Position numbers and translations under genes: made by a program. The notes under the pieces are model-generated. The model was not told where the DNA came from and ran no database searches. It worked only from the letters and a program-made list of their open reading frames with translations. From Haliea sp041746975 (GTDB lineage Bacteria > Pseudomonadota > Gammaproteobacteria > Pseudomonadales > Halieaceae), in the NCBI GenBank assembly GCA_041746975.1, contig JBGTGB010000186.1, positions 1 through 11,040 of the forward strand: a stretch of DNA of 11,040 bases. The letters are read 5' to 3'. This document shows, one piece after another, positions 1-7,300 of this stretch (within the stretch, counting starts at the first letter, position 1; every line of letters begins with the position of its first letter).

Positions 1-581
1 ACAGCCCGGCGGCCCTGTTCGGAATCGTGCAGGGTGGTATGTACGAGAACCTGCGCACCGAGTCGCTGGCCGGGCTGGAAGCCATCGGTTTCGATGGCTA
101 TGCCATCGGCGGCCTGTCGGTGGGTGAACCCAAGGAGGAAATGATCGCGGTCCTGGATTACCTGCAGCCGCGCCTGCCTGCCGACCGCCCGCGCTACCTG
201 ATGGGCGTGGGCACCCCCGCGGACCTGCTGGAGGGAGTACGCCGGGGCATCGACATGTTTGACTGCGTAATGCCCACCCGCAATGCCCGCAACGGCTTCA
301 TTTTCACCTCCCGCGGGGTGCTCAAGCTGCGCAATGCCCGCCACAAGACCAGTACCCTGCCGCTGGACGAGGACTGCGACTGCTACACCTGCCGGAATTT
401 CAGCCGCGCCTACCTGCACCACCTTGACAAGTGCAATGAAATCCTCGGTTCCCAGCTCAACACCATCCACAATCTGCGCTTCTACCAGAATCACATGGCG
501 GGCATCCGCACGGCCATTGAGCAGGGCCAGCTCGACGCCTTCGCGGAACGCTTTTACGCGGGCCAGGCCGAGGGCAACTGA
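1..581 (+). CDS. tgt: Queuine/preQ1 tRNA-guanine transglycosylase, 3' part
   Basis: This is the C-terminal half of tRNA-guanine transglycosylase, which exchanges the wobble guanine of GUN-anticodon tRNAs for preQ1 in the queuosine pathway. The 5' end lies outside the window; the first whole codon is at position 3 and about 192 residues are present, against roughly 375 in the E. coli enzyme. The frame opens with the family segment ALFGIVQGG. The catalytic Asp of the FDCVMPTRNARNG motif is encoded at 261-263. The zinc site CxCxxC has its cysteines at 375, 381 and 390, and the fourth ligand is the His of NTIHN at 468-470. The protein ends soon after the family core, with no extension. It stops 3 bases before the Nudix gene, so the two are probably co-transcribed. 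The family assignment is very secure. Confidence 0.97.
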   Translation, partial: SPAALFGIVQGGMYENLRTESLAGLEAIGFDGYAIGGLSVGEPKEEMIAVLDYLQPRLPADRPRYLMGVGTPADLLEGVRRGIDMFDCVMPTRNARNGFIFTSRGVLKLRNARHKTSTLPLDEDCDCYTCRNFSRAYLHHLDKCNEILGSQLNTIHNLRFYQNHMAGIRTAIEQGQLDAFAERFYAGQAEGN

Positions 582-584
582 GCG

Positions 585-1193
585 ATGACCACGGCGGCTC
601 GACTGTTCCAGCGCCTGGAGGCGGCCCTGCCGCTGGAGCGTCCGGCCTGGGACGGAAGCGGGCGGCAGGCCGGCGTGCTGGTAGCGCTGACCGATGAAGC
701 AGAGCCGCGGGTCCTGTTGGGGCGCCGCGCCCTGCATTTGCTCCTGCATCCTGGTGAGGTGGCATTTCCCGGCGGCAAGCGGGAACCCGAGGATCGCGGG
801 CCCTGGGATACGGCCTTGCGGGAAGCCGAGGAAGAGGTTTACTGCCTTCCGGACCGGGTGCGCCCCCTGGGTGAGCTGGCGCCGCTGTTTACCCGCAGCG
901 GATTTACCATCCATCCCTGTGTAGCCGCCATTCCCGCCAACCTGCCGCTGCGCGCAGACCCGAGTGAAGTGGCCGAGCTGTTGTTGCTCCCACTGCAGCA
1001 ATTTGCCGATGCATCCGCCTGGCATGTCCGCAACATGCCCGACCCGGTGGACGGCCACCCGGTGCAGGTGCCCCATTTTCGTCTGCATCGTGATACCGTA
1101 TGGGGCACTACCGCCCGGGTACTGTTGTGTTTGGTGAACCTGGGCCTGCAGGCGGAGCTGGACCCGCTGACGTTTACGGAGGAAAGCGCATGA
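585..1193 (+). CDS. Nudix hydrolase, CoA pyrophosphatase (NudL/UPF0035) type
   Basis: A 202-residue Nudix hydrolase resembling E. coli NudL (about 192 aa). This family cleaves CoA or acyl-CoA to 3',5'-ADP and (acyl-)phosphopantetheine, and so could trim the CoA pool. The UPF0035 hallmark (VLLGRRALHLLLHPGEVAFPGG) precedes the Nudix box GGKREPEDRGPWDTALREAEEEV. The box has 8 rather than 7 residues between the acidic position and RE, as in the NudL family as I recall it. The ATG follows the tgt stop by 3 bases with an AGGG 10 bases upstream. Its stop overlaps the start of the next gene (ATGA at 1190-1193), which indicates translational coupling. CoA specificity is inferred from the UPF0035 motif; another nucleotide-derived substrate is possible. 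Confidence 0.88.
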   Translation: MTTAARLFQRLEAALPLERPAWDGSGRQAGVLVALTDEAEPRVLLGRRALHLLLHPGEVAFPGGKREPEDRGPWDTALREAEEEVYCLPDRVRPLGELAPLFTRSGFTIHPCVAAIPANLPLRADPSEVAELLLLPLQQFADASAWHVRNMPDPVDGHPVQVPHFRLHRDTVWGTTARVLLCLVNLGLQAELDPLTFTEESA

Positions 1194-1714
1194 AATACAG
1201 CCTCGACGGGCTGGAAGTAACGCTGGTGGGCAGTGGACATTTTATCGCCCCCAACGCGGCTGTAATAGGCAATGTTACCCTGCACGAGCGCAGTAGCATC
1301 TGGTTCAGTTGCGTTCTGCGCGGCGACGCGGAGCGGATCGAAGTCGGCGCTGGCAGCAATATCCAGGACGGCGCGGTGCTGCACGCGGACCCTGGTTTTC
1401 CGACCGTTGTTGGCAGTAACGTGACGGTGGGGCACAAGGCCATGCTCCACGGCTGCACTATCGGCGATGGCTCACTGGTCGGTATTGGCGCGATCGTCCT
1501 CAACGGTGCCAAAGTCGGCAAAAACTGCCTGATCGGCGCGGGTGCCCTGGTGACCGAGGGCATGGAAATTGCCGATGGCAGCATGGTGCTGGGGGCGCCG
1601 GCGAAGGTCAGGCGCCAGTTCACGGATGAGGAGCAGTCGGTGTTGGGGCTTAATGCCAAGCATTACGTGCAGAATGCGGCTCGCTATAGCAGCGGACTGG
1701 AGGAGCAGAAATGA
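1190..1714 (+). CDS. Gamma-carbonic-anhydrase-like hexapeptide-repeat protein (YrdA/PaaY group)
   Basis: A 174-residue left-handed beta-helix protein built from hexapeptide repeats (for example VGSNVTVGHKAML, IGDGSLVGIGAIV, VGKNCLIGAGALV). The three zinc-ligand histidines of the gamma-carbonic anhydrase family are present as H65, H82 and H87. The conserved R44-x-D46 and Q59-D60 positions are also seen. Such proteins form trimers with metal sites at subunit interfaces. Many bacterial YrdA/CaiE/PaaY members have weak carbonic anhydrase activity, or act as thioesterases or in unknown roles, so the reaction is not certain. The ATG at 1190 is preferred over an upstream in-frame start at 1100 inside the Nudix gene, because it has a clear GGAGG at 1178-1182 and the domain begins there. 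It overlaps both neighbours by ATGA, so it is coupled to both. Confidence 0.92.
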   Translation: MKYSLDGLEVTLVGSGHFIAPNAAVIGNVTLHERSSIWFSCVLRGDAERIEVGAGSNIQDGAVLHADPGFPTVVGSNVTVGHKAMLHGCTIGDGSLVGIGAIVLNGAKVGKNCLIGAGALVTEGMEIADGSMVLGAPAKVRRQFTDEEQSVLGLNAKHYVQNAARYSSGLEEQK

Positions 1715-1905
1715 CTGTGAAACGGGAACTCGCCTCGCCCTGTGTCTCCGTCTGCCTGTTGGACGAAAAGGACATTTGCCTGGGCTGCTATCGCAGCGCC
1801 GAGGAGATCACCGACTGGTTCATGGCCGACCCACAGGAGAAACAGGAAATTCTGGATCGTGCCCGGGACCGACGTCTGGCGGATAACAATGTCTGGTTGA
1901 CCTAG
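1711..1905 (+). CDS. DUF1289 small four-cysteine protein
   Basis: A 64-residue protein with the DUF1289 signature: PCVSVC (C11, C15), then an acidic stretch, CLGC (C23, C26), YRSAEEI and W36. Four closely spaced cysteines in this pattern suggest binding of an Fe-S cluster or a zinc ion; the family has no firmly established reaction that I know of. The start codon overlaps the stop of the gamma-carbonic-anhydrase gene (ATGA at 1711-1714), placing it in the same translationally coupled set. I recall DUF1289 genes next to this hexapeptide-protein gene in Pseudomonas-like genomes, so it may assist or share a pathway with it. That link is inference from neighbourhood. It is complete and of typical family length. 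Confidence 0.9.
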   Translation: MTVKRELASPCVSVCLLDEKDICLGCYRSAEEITDWFMADPQEKQEILDRARDRRLADNNVWLT

Positions 1906-1923
1906 CAGCTGATTAGTAACTCT

Positions 1924-2472
1924 ATGGTTAGAAAAGCCCGCAAATTAGACAACTTTCTCATACGACAGGCCGAGCAGGCGGATATACCGGTCCTGGTCGG
2001 GTTCCTTGCCGCGCTGGCGCTCCACGTCGGCGGGGGCGAGCCGCAAACCCTGAAGCGGCGGGAAAAGCGGCGGCTGATGGAATTCCTCGCCGCTGCCATT
2101 GCGGATAAGGACAAGCTGGTGGTGGTGGCGGAGGTCCCGGAAGTTGGGCTCGTTGGCATGGGCTATGTCTACGTCTGGCGCAGTCAGGGTATCTGGGAGC
2201 AGGCTGGGGACCTGGAATTCAAGTCCGGCTTTATTGACGATATCTGGGTGGAACCGGGGTATAGAAAGTTGGGCATCTTCAGTGCCATGTTAAGGGAGCT
2301 GGTGGCATTCGCCGAATCCCGAGGTGCCTACGAGCTGATTCTGGAATACTCCGCCTCCAACAAGGAGGCCGCAGCGACCTGGAACAGATTGGGCTTCCAG
2401 ACCACAGGCGTTCGTGCGGCAGCCTTCACTCGCAATGTGAAGGACCGACTTTCTCAAGGGGGTGATGAGTGA
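1924..2472 (+). CDS. GNAT-family N-acetyltransferase
   Basis: A 182-residue GNAT-fold acetyltransferase, expected to move an acetyl group from acetyl-CoA to an amine or lysine; the substrate cannot be read from the sequence. The N-terminal beta strand is FLIRQAEQADIPVL (about residues 11-24). The acetyl-CoA-binding motif A follows as IDDIWVEPGYRKLGIFSAML (about 104-123), with R-K-L-G-I-F as a variant of the usual Q/RxxGxG/A pyrophosphate loop. Motif B is LEYSASNKEAAATWNRLGF. The gene starts 18 bases after the DUF1289 stop and has no convincing Shine-Dalgarno sequence; ATG 1924 is the first available start and leaves the whole domain intact. Its stop overlaps the GTG of the deacetylase gene (GTGA at 2469-2472), so the two are coupled and may act on the same target. 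Confidence 0.88.
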   Translation: MVRKARKLDNFLIRQAEQADIPVLVGFLAALALHVGGGEPQTLKRREKRRLMEFLAAAIADKDKLVVVAEVPEVGLVGMGYVYVWRSQGIWEQAGDLEFKSGFIDDIWVEPGYRKLGIFSAMLRELVAFAESRGAYELILEYSASNKEAAATWNRLGFQTTGVRAAAFTRNVKDRLSQGGDE

Positions 2473-3587
2473 TAGGTGATCGCAGTGTGACCGTGTTCTA
2501 CGACGAAGTGATGCTGGGCCACAATCCCGAAGTAGATGTACCCTACCTCCCCAGCCGGGTGGAAAAACGGGTACGAACGCTCCTGCAGGAGCTGGACTTC
2601 AAGTGGAGCTATCCGGAGCACCCCGGACGTCTGACTGCCATCATGGAGCTACTCGAGGAGGAGCCGATTGCGGGAGTGCAGTTCAAGGCCGGCCCCCACG
2701 CAACCTATGAACAGCTCGGCCGGGTGCATACCGCCACGCATCTCGATCACATATTTTCCCTCGAGGGCAAGCGGGCCTGGCTGGATCGGGATACGACTGC
2801 CGTGTCGCCCAATAGCATCAAGGCGGCGACCTCGGCCGCGGGCAATGCGATTGCCGCCGTGGAAGCCGTGGTGAAAGGTGAATGTCAAAGTGCTTTCGCC
2901 CTGGTGCGGCCTCCGGGGCATCATGCGGAACCTGTTCGGGCGCGGGGCTTCTGCCTGTTCAATAATGTCGCTGTTGCGGCAGCTCATGCCCAGGTCAAGC
3001 TCGGTTGTGAGCGCATCCTGATCGTTGACTGGGACGCCCATCACGGCAACGGTACCCAGGATATTTTCTGGGCCGATCCCGACGTGCTGTTTTTCGATAT
3101 CCACTGCGCGGCACCGTTCTATCCGGGCTCTGGAGACCTGGAGGAAGTGGGGGCGGGCCTTGGGGAGGGTTACACTGTCAATGTGCCGATCCCTGAAGAT
3201 GCCGGCGATCTCGCCTTCGAAAAAGCCTTCCGGGAAATCCTGATCCCCGCCGCCGAGCGCTTTGAGCCTGACCTGGTCCTGGTCTCGGCGGGCTTCGACC
3301 CGCACCGCAACGACATGGCCTTGAACCTGAGCTACGATGGCTTCGCGGTGCTCACCCGCATGCTCCAGGACATCGCCGACAGGCACTGTGATGGCAAGCT
3401 GGCGCTGGTGCTGGAAGGCGGCTATAACCTGACGTCCCTGGCCCGGGGTGTGCATACCGTGCTGGAGGTACTGGCCGGAGGTGATGTGCCGGAACTGGTG
3501 GAGTGCGGGTTTCACGAGGTGACGGAGGCTGCAGAATTCCATCGGGATGCCTTCACCGATGATGAGGAGGAGGCGGAAGATAAGTAG
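2469..3587 (+). CDS. Histone-deacetylase-superfamily zinc deacetylase (class II / AcuC-HdaH-like)
   Basis: A 372-residue zinc-dependent amidohydrolase of the HDAC superfamily, which removes acyl groups from lysine or polyamine nitrogens. Active-site residues, placed by analogy with HDAC8, are all present: the tandem His in RPPGHHAEP (H151, H152), zinc ligands D189 and H191 in DWDAHHGNGTQ, D277 in SAGFDPH, and Y319 in EGGYN. The FYPGSGDLEEVGAGLGEGYTVNVPIP stretch is typical of bacterial class II members. The GTG start at 2469 is supported by AAGGGGG at 2456-2462 and by overlap with the GNAT stop. The N-terminus carries extra residues between YDEVMLGHNPE and HPGRL. The C-terminus ends in an acidic tail (DDEEEAED). 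Bacterial relatives include AcuC, HdaH and acetylpolyamine amidohydrolases; the true substrate is unknown. It converges on corB with a 15-base gap. Confidence 0.94.
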   Translation: MIGDRSVTVFYDEVMLGHNPEVDVPYLPSRVEKRVRTLLQELDFKWSYPEHPGRLTAIMELLEEEPIAGVQFKAGPHATYEQLGRVHTATHLDHIFSLEGKRAWLDRDTTAVSPNSIKAATSAAGNAIAAVEAVVKGECQSAFALVRPPGHHAEPVRARGFCLFNNVAVAAAHAQVKLGCERILIVDWDAHHGNGTQDIFWADPDVLFFDIHCAAPFYPGSGDLEEVGAGLGEGYTVNVPIPEDAGDLAFEKAFREILIPAAERFEPDLVLVSAGFDPHRNDMALNLSYDGFAVLTRMLQDIADRHCDGKLALVLEGGYNLTSLARGVHTVLEVLAGGDVPELVECGFHEVTEAAEFHRDAFTDDEEEAEDK

Positions 3588-3602
3588 ATGGGGCCCCGTC
3601 CC

Positions 3603-4886
3603 CTAGAACCAGCTTTTCAACTTGCCCTTGGCATTCACCGGGGACGCCCGCACTGCCTGCACCACATTGCCTTGCAATTCCAGAATCTCGAAGCGGTAGT
3701 CGGCTATGGCCAGACCCGCATTGCCATCCGGGAACGATTCCAGATATTCCAGGATCAGTCCGCTGAGGGTTTTCGGCCCGTCTGTGGGCAGCTGCCAATT
3801 GAGGGACTTGTTGACCTCTCTCAGGTTGGCGTTGCCGGCAATAATGTAGCTGCCGTCGCGCTGGGCGAAGATGGTTTCGTTGTCGTCTCCCATGCGCGAA
3901 GTGAACTCGCCCACGATCTCCTCGAGAATATCCTCGAGGGCGACGATGCCCATGACCTCGCCGTACTCGTCCACCACAATTGCCAGCCGCAACTTGTTTT
4001 TCTGGAAATGCACCAGCTGGGTGTGCAGGGGAGTACTTTCGGGAATGAAATAGGGTTTGTCCATTTCCCGTTCCAGGGCGTCGCGGTCCAGGCCCTGTTT
4101 GTCGATCAGGCGGCTGATATTGCGCATGTGCAGCACCCCGACGATATTGTTGATATCGTCGCGCCAGACCGGCAGGCGGGTATGGTTGCTGGCCTGGACA
4201 CAGCGCAGTATCTCCTCGTCACTGTCGTCCAGGTCGATGCCGTAGACTTCATTGCGCGGCACCATCACGTCATCCACCGAGACCTCTTCCAGATCGAGGA
4301 TGTTCAGCAGCATGCCGCGGTGGCGGGGAGGGATCAGCGCACCGGCTTCGGTGACGATGGTGCGCAGTTCCTCGGAGGAGACATGTTCCTCCTTGGCCGC
4401 GGAGGGGTCTACACCCAGTAGTCGCAGCAGGGCGTTGGTGACGCTGTTCACCAGCCACACGACCGGGTACATCACCTTCATCAGCGGCAGCAGGATGACA
4501 CTGGCGGGAAAGGCAATGCGCTCCGGATGCAGGGCGGCGATGGTTTTGGGAGTGATTTCCGCGAATACCAGGATCACCAGCGTCAGGGTAATGGTGGCGA
4601 TGGCGATACCGGCGTCACCCCACAGGCGAATGGCGATCACGGTGGCGATGGCGGAGGCGAGAATGTTGACCAGGTTGTTGCCGATCAGGATCAGACCGAT
4701 CAACCGGTCCGGCCGCTCCAGCAGCTTGCTGGCGCGTCGGGCCCCCCTGTGGTTCTGCTTGCGGAGATGCTTCAGCCGATACCGGTTGAGGGTCATCATC
4801 CCGGTTTCTGAGCTGGAGAAGAAACCGGATAGCAGAATGAGGACTACCAGGACTGAGTATAAGAGACCCAGCGGTGCTTCGTTCAA
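3603..4886 (-). CDS. corB: CorB/YfjD-type membrane protein (DUF21, tandem CBS, CorC_HlyC)
   Basis: A 427-residue inner-membrane protein of the CNNM/CorB family, implicated in magnesium or cobalt efflux; E. coli YfjD has about 428 residues. Domains in order: a DUF21 membrane region with segments near residues 8-25, 60-88, 92-115 and 128-150, including the FFSSSETGMMTLNRYRL and GNNLVNILASA motifs; two CBS domains (about 205-260 with DVMVPR, and 275-327 with VVDEYGEVMGIVALEDILEEIVGEF), which bind adenine nucleotide in relatives; and a CorC_HlyC domain (about 340-420). The only start that keeps the first membrane segment is TTG at 4886. There is an in-frame TAG at 4920-4922 upstream and no obvious Shine-Dalgarno. 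It lies 92 bases downstream of ypjD on the same strand. That gap contains a weak hairpin followed by a T-run (4927-4961) that could reduce read-through. Confidence 0.95.
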   Translation of the reverse strand: MNEAPLGLLYSVLVVLILLSGFFSSSETGMMTLNRYRLKHLRKQNHRGARRASKLLERPDRLIGLILIGNNLVNILASAIATVIAIRLWGDAGIAIATITLTLVILVFAEITPKTIAALHPERIAFPASVILLPLMKVMYPVVWLVNSVTNALLRLLGVDPSAAKEEHVSSEELRTIVTEAGALIPPRHRGMLLNILDLEEVSVDDVMVPRNEVYGIDLDDSDEEILRCVQASNHTRLPVWRDDINNIVGVLHMRNISRLIDKQGLDRDALEREMDKPYFIPESTPLHTQLVHFQKNKLRLAIVVDEYGEVMGIVALEDILEEIVGEFTSRMGDDNETIFAQRDGSYIIAGNANLREVNKSLNWQLPTDGPKTLSGLILEYLESFPDGNAGLAIADYRFEILELQGNVVQAVRASPVNAKGKLKSWF

Positions 4887-4978
4887 AGCGGGGGCGGACC
4901 TTTGACAGGAATGGACCGGCTATCTTGAAGAAAAAGCAGGGCGGGAGCAAGCCCCGTGAAGCATCAATTAAGGGCCCT

Positions 4979-5782
4979 TCAGCCGCGCTGCAGGATCAAC
5001 TCGAGGACCAGTTTGGAGCCGAAAAAAGCCAGCATCAGCAGGGCGAAGCCGCCCAGGGTGAAGCGCACCGCAGTCTGGCTGCGCCAGCCGAGATGGTAGC
5101 GGCCCCAGAGCAGGGTGGAGTAGATCACCCAGGCCACCAGCGTCAGCACGGTCTTGTGCACCAGGTGCTGTGCAAACAGGTCTTCCAGGAACAGGAAACC
5201 AGAGGCAATGGCGACGGTCAGGAGCACCACACCGGCCCAGAGCAGCTCAAACAGCATGGTCTCCATCAGCTGCAGCGGCGGCAAAAAACTGACAATGCCG
5301 GTGGCGCGGTGGTGCTTGAGCCGCCGGTCCTGCACCGCCACCAGCGCCGCCTGCACCGCCGCCAGGGTCAGCACCGCATAGGCGAGGATAGAGGCGGCTA
5401 TGTGCAGCAGCAGGCCCTGGCCCAGGGTTTCGGGGGTGGTGCCTGAGTGGGGTGCAAAGGCTGAAATCAACACGGCGGCCGCCGACAGGGGCATCAGTAC
5501 CACCAGCAGGTTCTGCAATGGCCGGCGCACCAGCCAGGCGAGGCAGGCAACATTGATCACCAGGAAAATCAGGGCCAGTATCTTATACAGGCCGAGGTGA
5601 ACATTGCCGCCATCAAAAATGCTGAACCATGCCACCAGGGCGTGGCAAATCAGGGCGACAGCACCCATGCCGACCACGGCCCCGCTGAGCCGCGGCCGCC
5701 GCTGCAGGATGCGTGACAGGTGCAGTCCCGCGGCAGCCAGGTACAGCAGCGCGGCGACAATTGCTAGCAGGGGCAGCGGCAT
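4979..5782 (-). CDS. ypjD: YpjD, CcsA-like cytochrome c assembly family membrane protein
   Basis: A 267-residue, largely hydrophobic protein with about eight predicted membrane segments, matching the length of E. coli YpjD (about 263). It belongs to the CcsA/CcmF-like cytochrome c assembly family by fold. The conserved half is C-terminal: LLLHIAASILAYA, VHKTVLTLVAWVIYSTLLWGRYHLGWRS and FGSKLVLELIL. The tryptophan-rich WWD heme-handling motif typical of true CcsA is not apparent, so a role in heme export is doubtful. Its stable pairing with corB and ffh across gammaproteobacteria suggests a function in membrane or ion homeostasis instead, but this is inference. The ATG at 5782 has no strong ribosome binding site. 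It is transcribed divergently from ffh across 97 bases. Confidence 0.94.
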   Translation of the reverse strand: MPLPLLAIVAALLYLAAAGLHLSRILQRRPRLSGAVVGMGAVALICHALVAWFSIFDGGNVHLGLYKILALIFLVINVACLAWLVRRPLQNLLVVLMPLSAAAVLISAFAPHSGTTPETLGQGLLLHIAASILAYAVLTLAAVQAALVAVQDRRLKHHRATGIVSFLPPLQLMETMLFELLWAGVVLLTVAIASGFLFLEDLFAQHLVHKTVLTLVAWVIYSTLLWGRYHLGWRSQTAVRFTLGGFALLMLAFFGSKLVLELILQRG

Positions 5783-5784
5783 GT

Positions 5785-5813
5785 TTGGGGGTTGGACCCG
5801 GGTGACGTATACT
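5785..5813 (+). promoter_or_regulatory. Probable sigma70 promoter for ffh
   Basis: A -10 hexamer TATACT lies at 5808-5813, with a weak -35 TTGGGG at 5785-5790 at the ideal 17-base spacing. The -10 is followed at once by a GC-rich discriminator (GCGCCCC), a feature of stringently controlled ribosome-related promoters. The core GTATAC is palindromic, so it could also serve the divergent ypjD gene, though no good -35 is seen on that strand. The assignment is by eye. Confidence 0.5.
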
Positions 5814-5879
5814 GCGCCCCTTTGTACCGATTTGTCCGGCCATAATCAATAGCGCTGGCCGCTGCCGAGAGCCATTCCG

Positions 5880-7259
5880 ATGTTTGAGAGTCTTTCCGAT
5901 CGCCTGTCGCAGAGCCTGCGCTCCATTAGCGGCAAGGCACGCTTAAGCGAAGATAATATTCAGGACACCTTGCGTGAGGTCCGCATGGCCCTGCTGGAAG
6001 CGGATGTGGCGCTGCCAGTGGTCAAGGATTTTGTCGAGGCGGTAAAGCAGCGCGCCCTGGGCCAGGAGGTGATGAAGAGCCTGAGCCCGGGCCAGGCTTT
6101 CCTGCGGATCGTGCAGGCGGAGCTGGAAGCGGTGATGGGGTCCGCCAATGAAGGCCTCAATCTTGCCGTGCAGCCGCCGGCGGTCATTCTCATGGCAGGC
6201 CTGCAGGGCGCGGGCAAGACCACCTCGGTCGCGAAACTGGCACGCCTGCTGAAGGAGCGGGAAAAGAAATCGGTAACCGTGGTCAGCGCCGACGTTTACC
6301 GGCCAGCGGCCATCAAGCAGCTGGAGACCCTCGCCGCCGAGGTCGGGGTCGACTTCTTCCCCAGCCAGCCCGAGCAGAAGCCGGTGGATATCGTCCTCGC
6401 GGCGATGAACCATGCCCGCATCCGCTTCAGCGACGTACTGATTATTGACACTGCGGGCCGCCTTGCCATCGACGAGGCCATGATGGCCGAGATCGCGGAG
6501 CTGCACCGGGTCAGCAAACCGGCGGAAACCCTGTTTGTGGTCGATGCCATGACCGGCCAGGATGCGGCCACCACAGCCAAGGCATTTGGCGAGGCCCTGC
6601 CCCTGACCGGGGTCATCCTCACCAAGGTGGATGCGGACAGCCGCGGTGGTGCGGCCCTGTCGGTGCGCACCATCACCGGCAAGCCGATCAAGTTCCTCGG
6701 GGTCGGGGAGAAAACCCAGGCCCTGGATCCTTTCCATCCGGACCGGCTGGCCTCGCGCATTCTCGGCATGGGCGATGTGCTCTCCCTGATTGAGGAAGCG
6801 GAGCAGAAAGTCGACAAGGACAAGGCCGAGCGCCTGGCGCGCAAGGTCAAGAAGGGGGGCCGCTTCGACCTCGAGGACTTCCGCGACCAGCTACAGCAGA
6901 TGACCAACATGGGCGGCATCACCGGCATGCTGGACAAGCTGCCGGGCATGGGCAACGTGGCGCAGATGGCGCAGCAGAACCTGGATACGAAAATGTTCTC
7001 CCGCATGGAGGCGATGATCAACTCGATGACGCCCCGGGAGCGCCGCAATCCCGACCTCATCGTGGGCTCGCGCAAACGCCGTATTACCCAGGGTTCCGGC
7101 ACCCAGGTCCAGGACCTCAATCGCCTGCTGAAGCAGCACAAGCAGATGCAGAAGATGATGAAAAAGATGAAGGGCGGGGGCATGGAGAAAATGATGCGCG
7201 GCCTCGGTGGTATGATGCCGCCCGGCGGCGGCTCAGGCGGCGGCTTCCCGTTTCGCTAA
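5880..7259 (+). CDS. ffh: Signal recognition particle GTPase Ffh
   Basis: A 459-residue Ffh (SRP54) protein, which binds 4.5S RNA and signal peptides of nascent membrane proteins and docks with FtsY at the membrane. An N domain (about 1-88) precedes the G domain (about 100-295), which has the P-loop GLQGAGKTT at 107-115, the insertion-box segment ADVYRPAAIKQL, DTAGR at 190-194 and TKVD at 248-251. The methionine-rich M domain (about 300-450) has the RNA-binding segment around SRKRRITQGSGTQVQDLNRLL (397-417) and a Met/Lys run after it. The C-terminus is glycine-rich (PPGGGSGGGFPFR). Length and motifs are standard. ATG 5880 has only a weak GAGAG about 9 bases upstream. It is divergent from ypjD and followed by a 159-base gap before rpsP. 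Confidence 0.99.
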   Translation: MFESLSDRLSQSLRSISGKARLSEDNIQDTLREVRMALLEADVALPVVKDFVEAVKQRALGQEVMKSLSPGQAFLRIVQAELEAVMGSANEGLNLAVQPPAVILMAGLQGAGKTTSVAKLARLLKEREKKSVTVVSADVYRPAAIKQLETLAAEVGVDFFPSQPEQKPVDIVLAAMNHARIRFSDVLIIDTAGRLAIDEAMMAEIAELHRVSKPAETLFVVDAMTGQDAATTAKAFGEALPLTGVILTKVDADSRGGAALSVRTITGKPIKFLGVGEKTQALDPFHPDRLASRILGMGDVLSLIEEAEQKVDKDKAERLARKVKKGGRFDLEDFRDQLQQMTNMGGITGMLDKLPGMGNVAQMAQQNLDTKMFSRMEAMINSMTPRERRNPDLIVGSRKRRITQGSGTQVQDLNRLLKQHKQMQKMMKKMKGGGMEKMMRGLGGMMPPGGGSGGGFPFR

Positions 7260-7284
7260 GTCGTTAGCAGCGCTGAAAATTTCC

Positions 7285-7300
7285 GCCCGCGAGGGCTTTT
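7285..7300 (+). terminator. Weak hairpin plus T-run after ffh
   Basis: GCCC (7285-7288) pairs with GGGC (7293-7296) around a GCGA (GNRA-type) tetraloop, followed by TTTT. The stem has only 4 bp, so it would be a leaky terminator at best. It sits 26 bases after the ffh stop, just upstream of the presumed rpsP -10, and may partly insulate the ribosomal genes from ffh transcription. Confidence 0.35.

Noticed and set aside
839..1450. 203-codon minus-strand reading frame over the Nudix and hexapeptide genes
   Set aside because: It crosses the junction of two certain genes on the other strand and has no protein-like features.
2649..3542. 297-codon minus-strand reading frame opposite the deacetylase
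   Set aside because: It is the antisense shadow of a gene with all HDAC catalytic motifs and shows no recognisable domain.
3588..3602. GGGGCCCC palindrome between the convergent deacetylase and corB ends
   Set aside because: It has no loop and no T-run, so it does not form a terminator; it is probably chance in a 15-base gap.
3588..4421. 277-codon plus-strand reading frame opposite corB
   Set aside because: It is antisense to a well-conserved membrane protein gene; long shadow frames are expected in GC-rich coding DNA.
4902..4930. TTGACA on the plus strand in the ypjD-corB gap
   Set aside because: It is a perfect -35 hexamer but has no -10 at the right distance and no plus-strand gene downstream.
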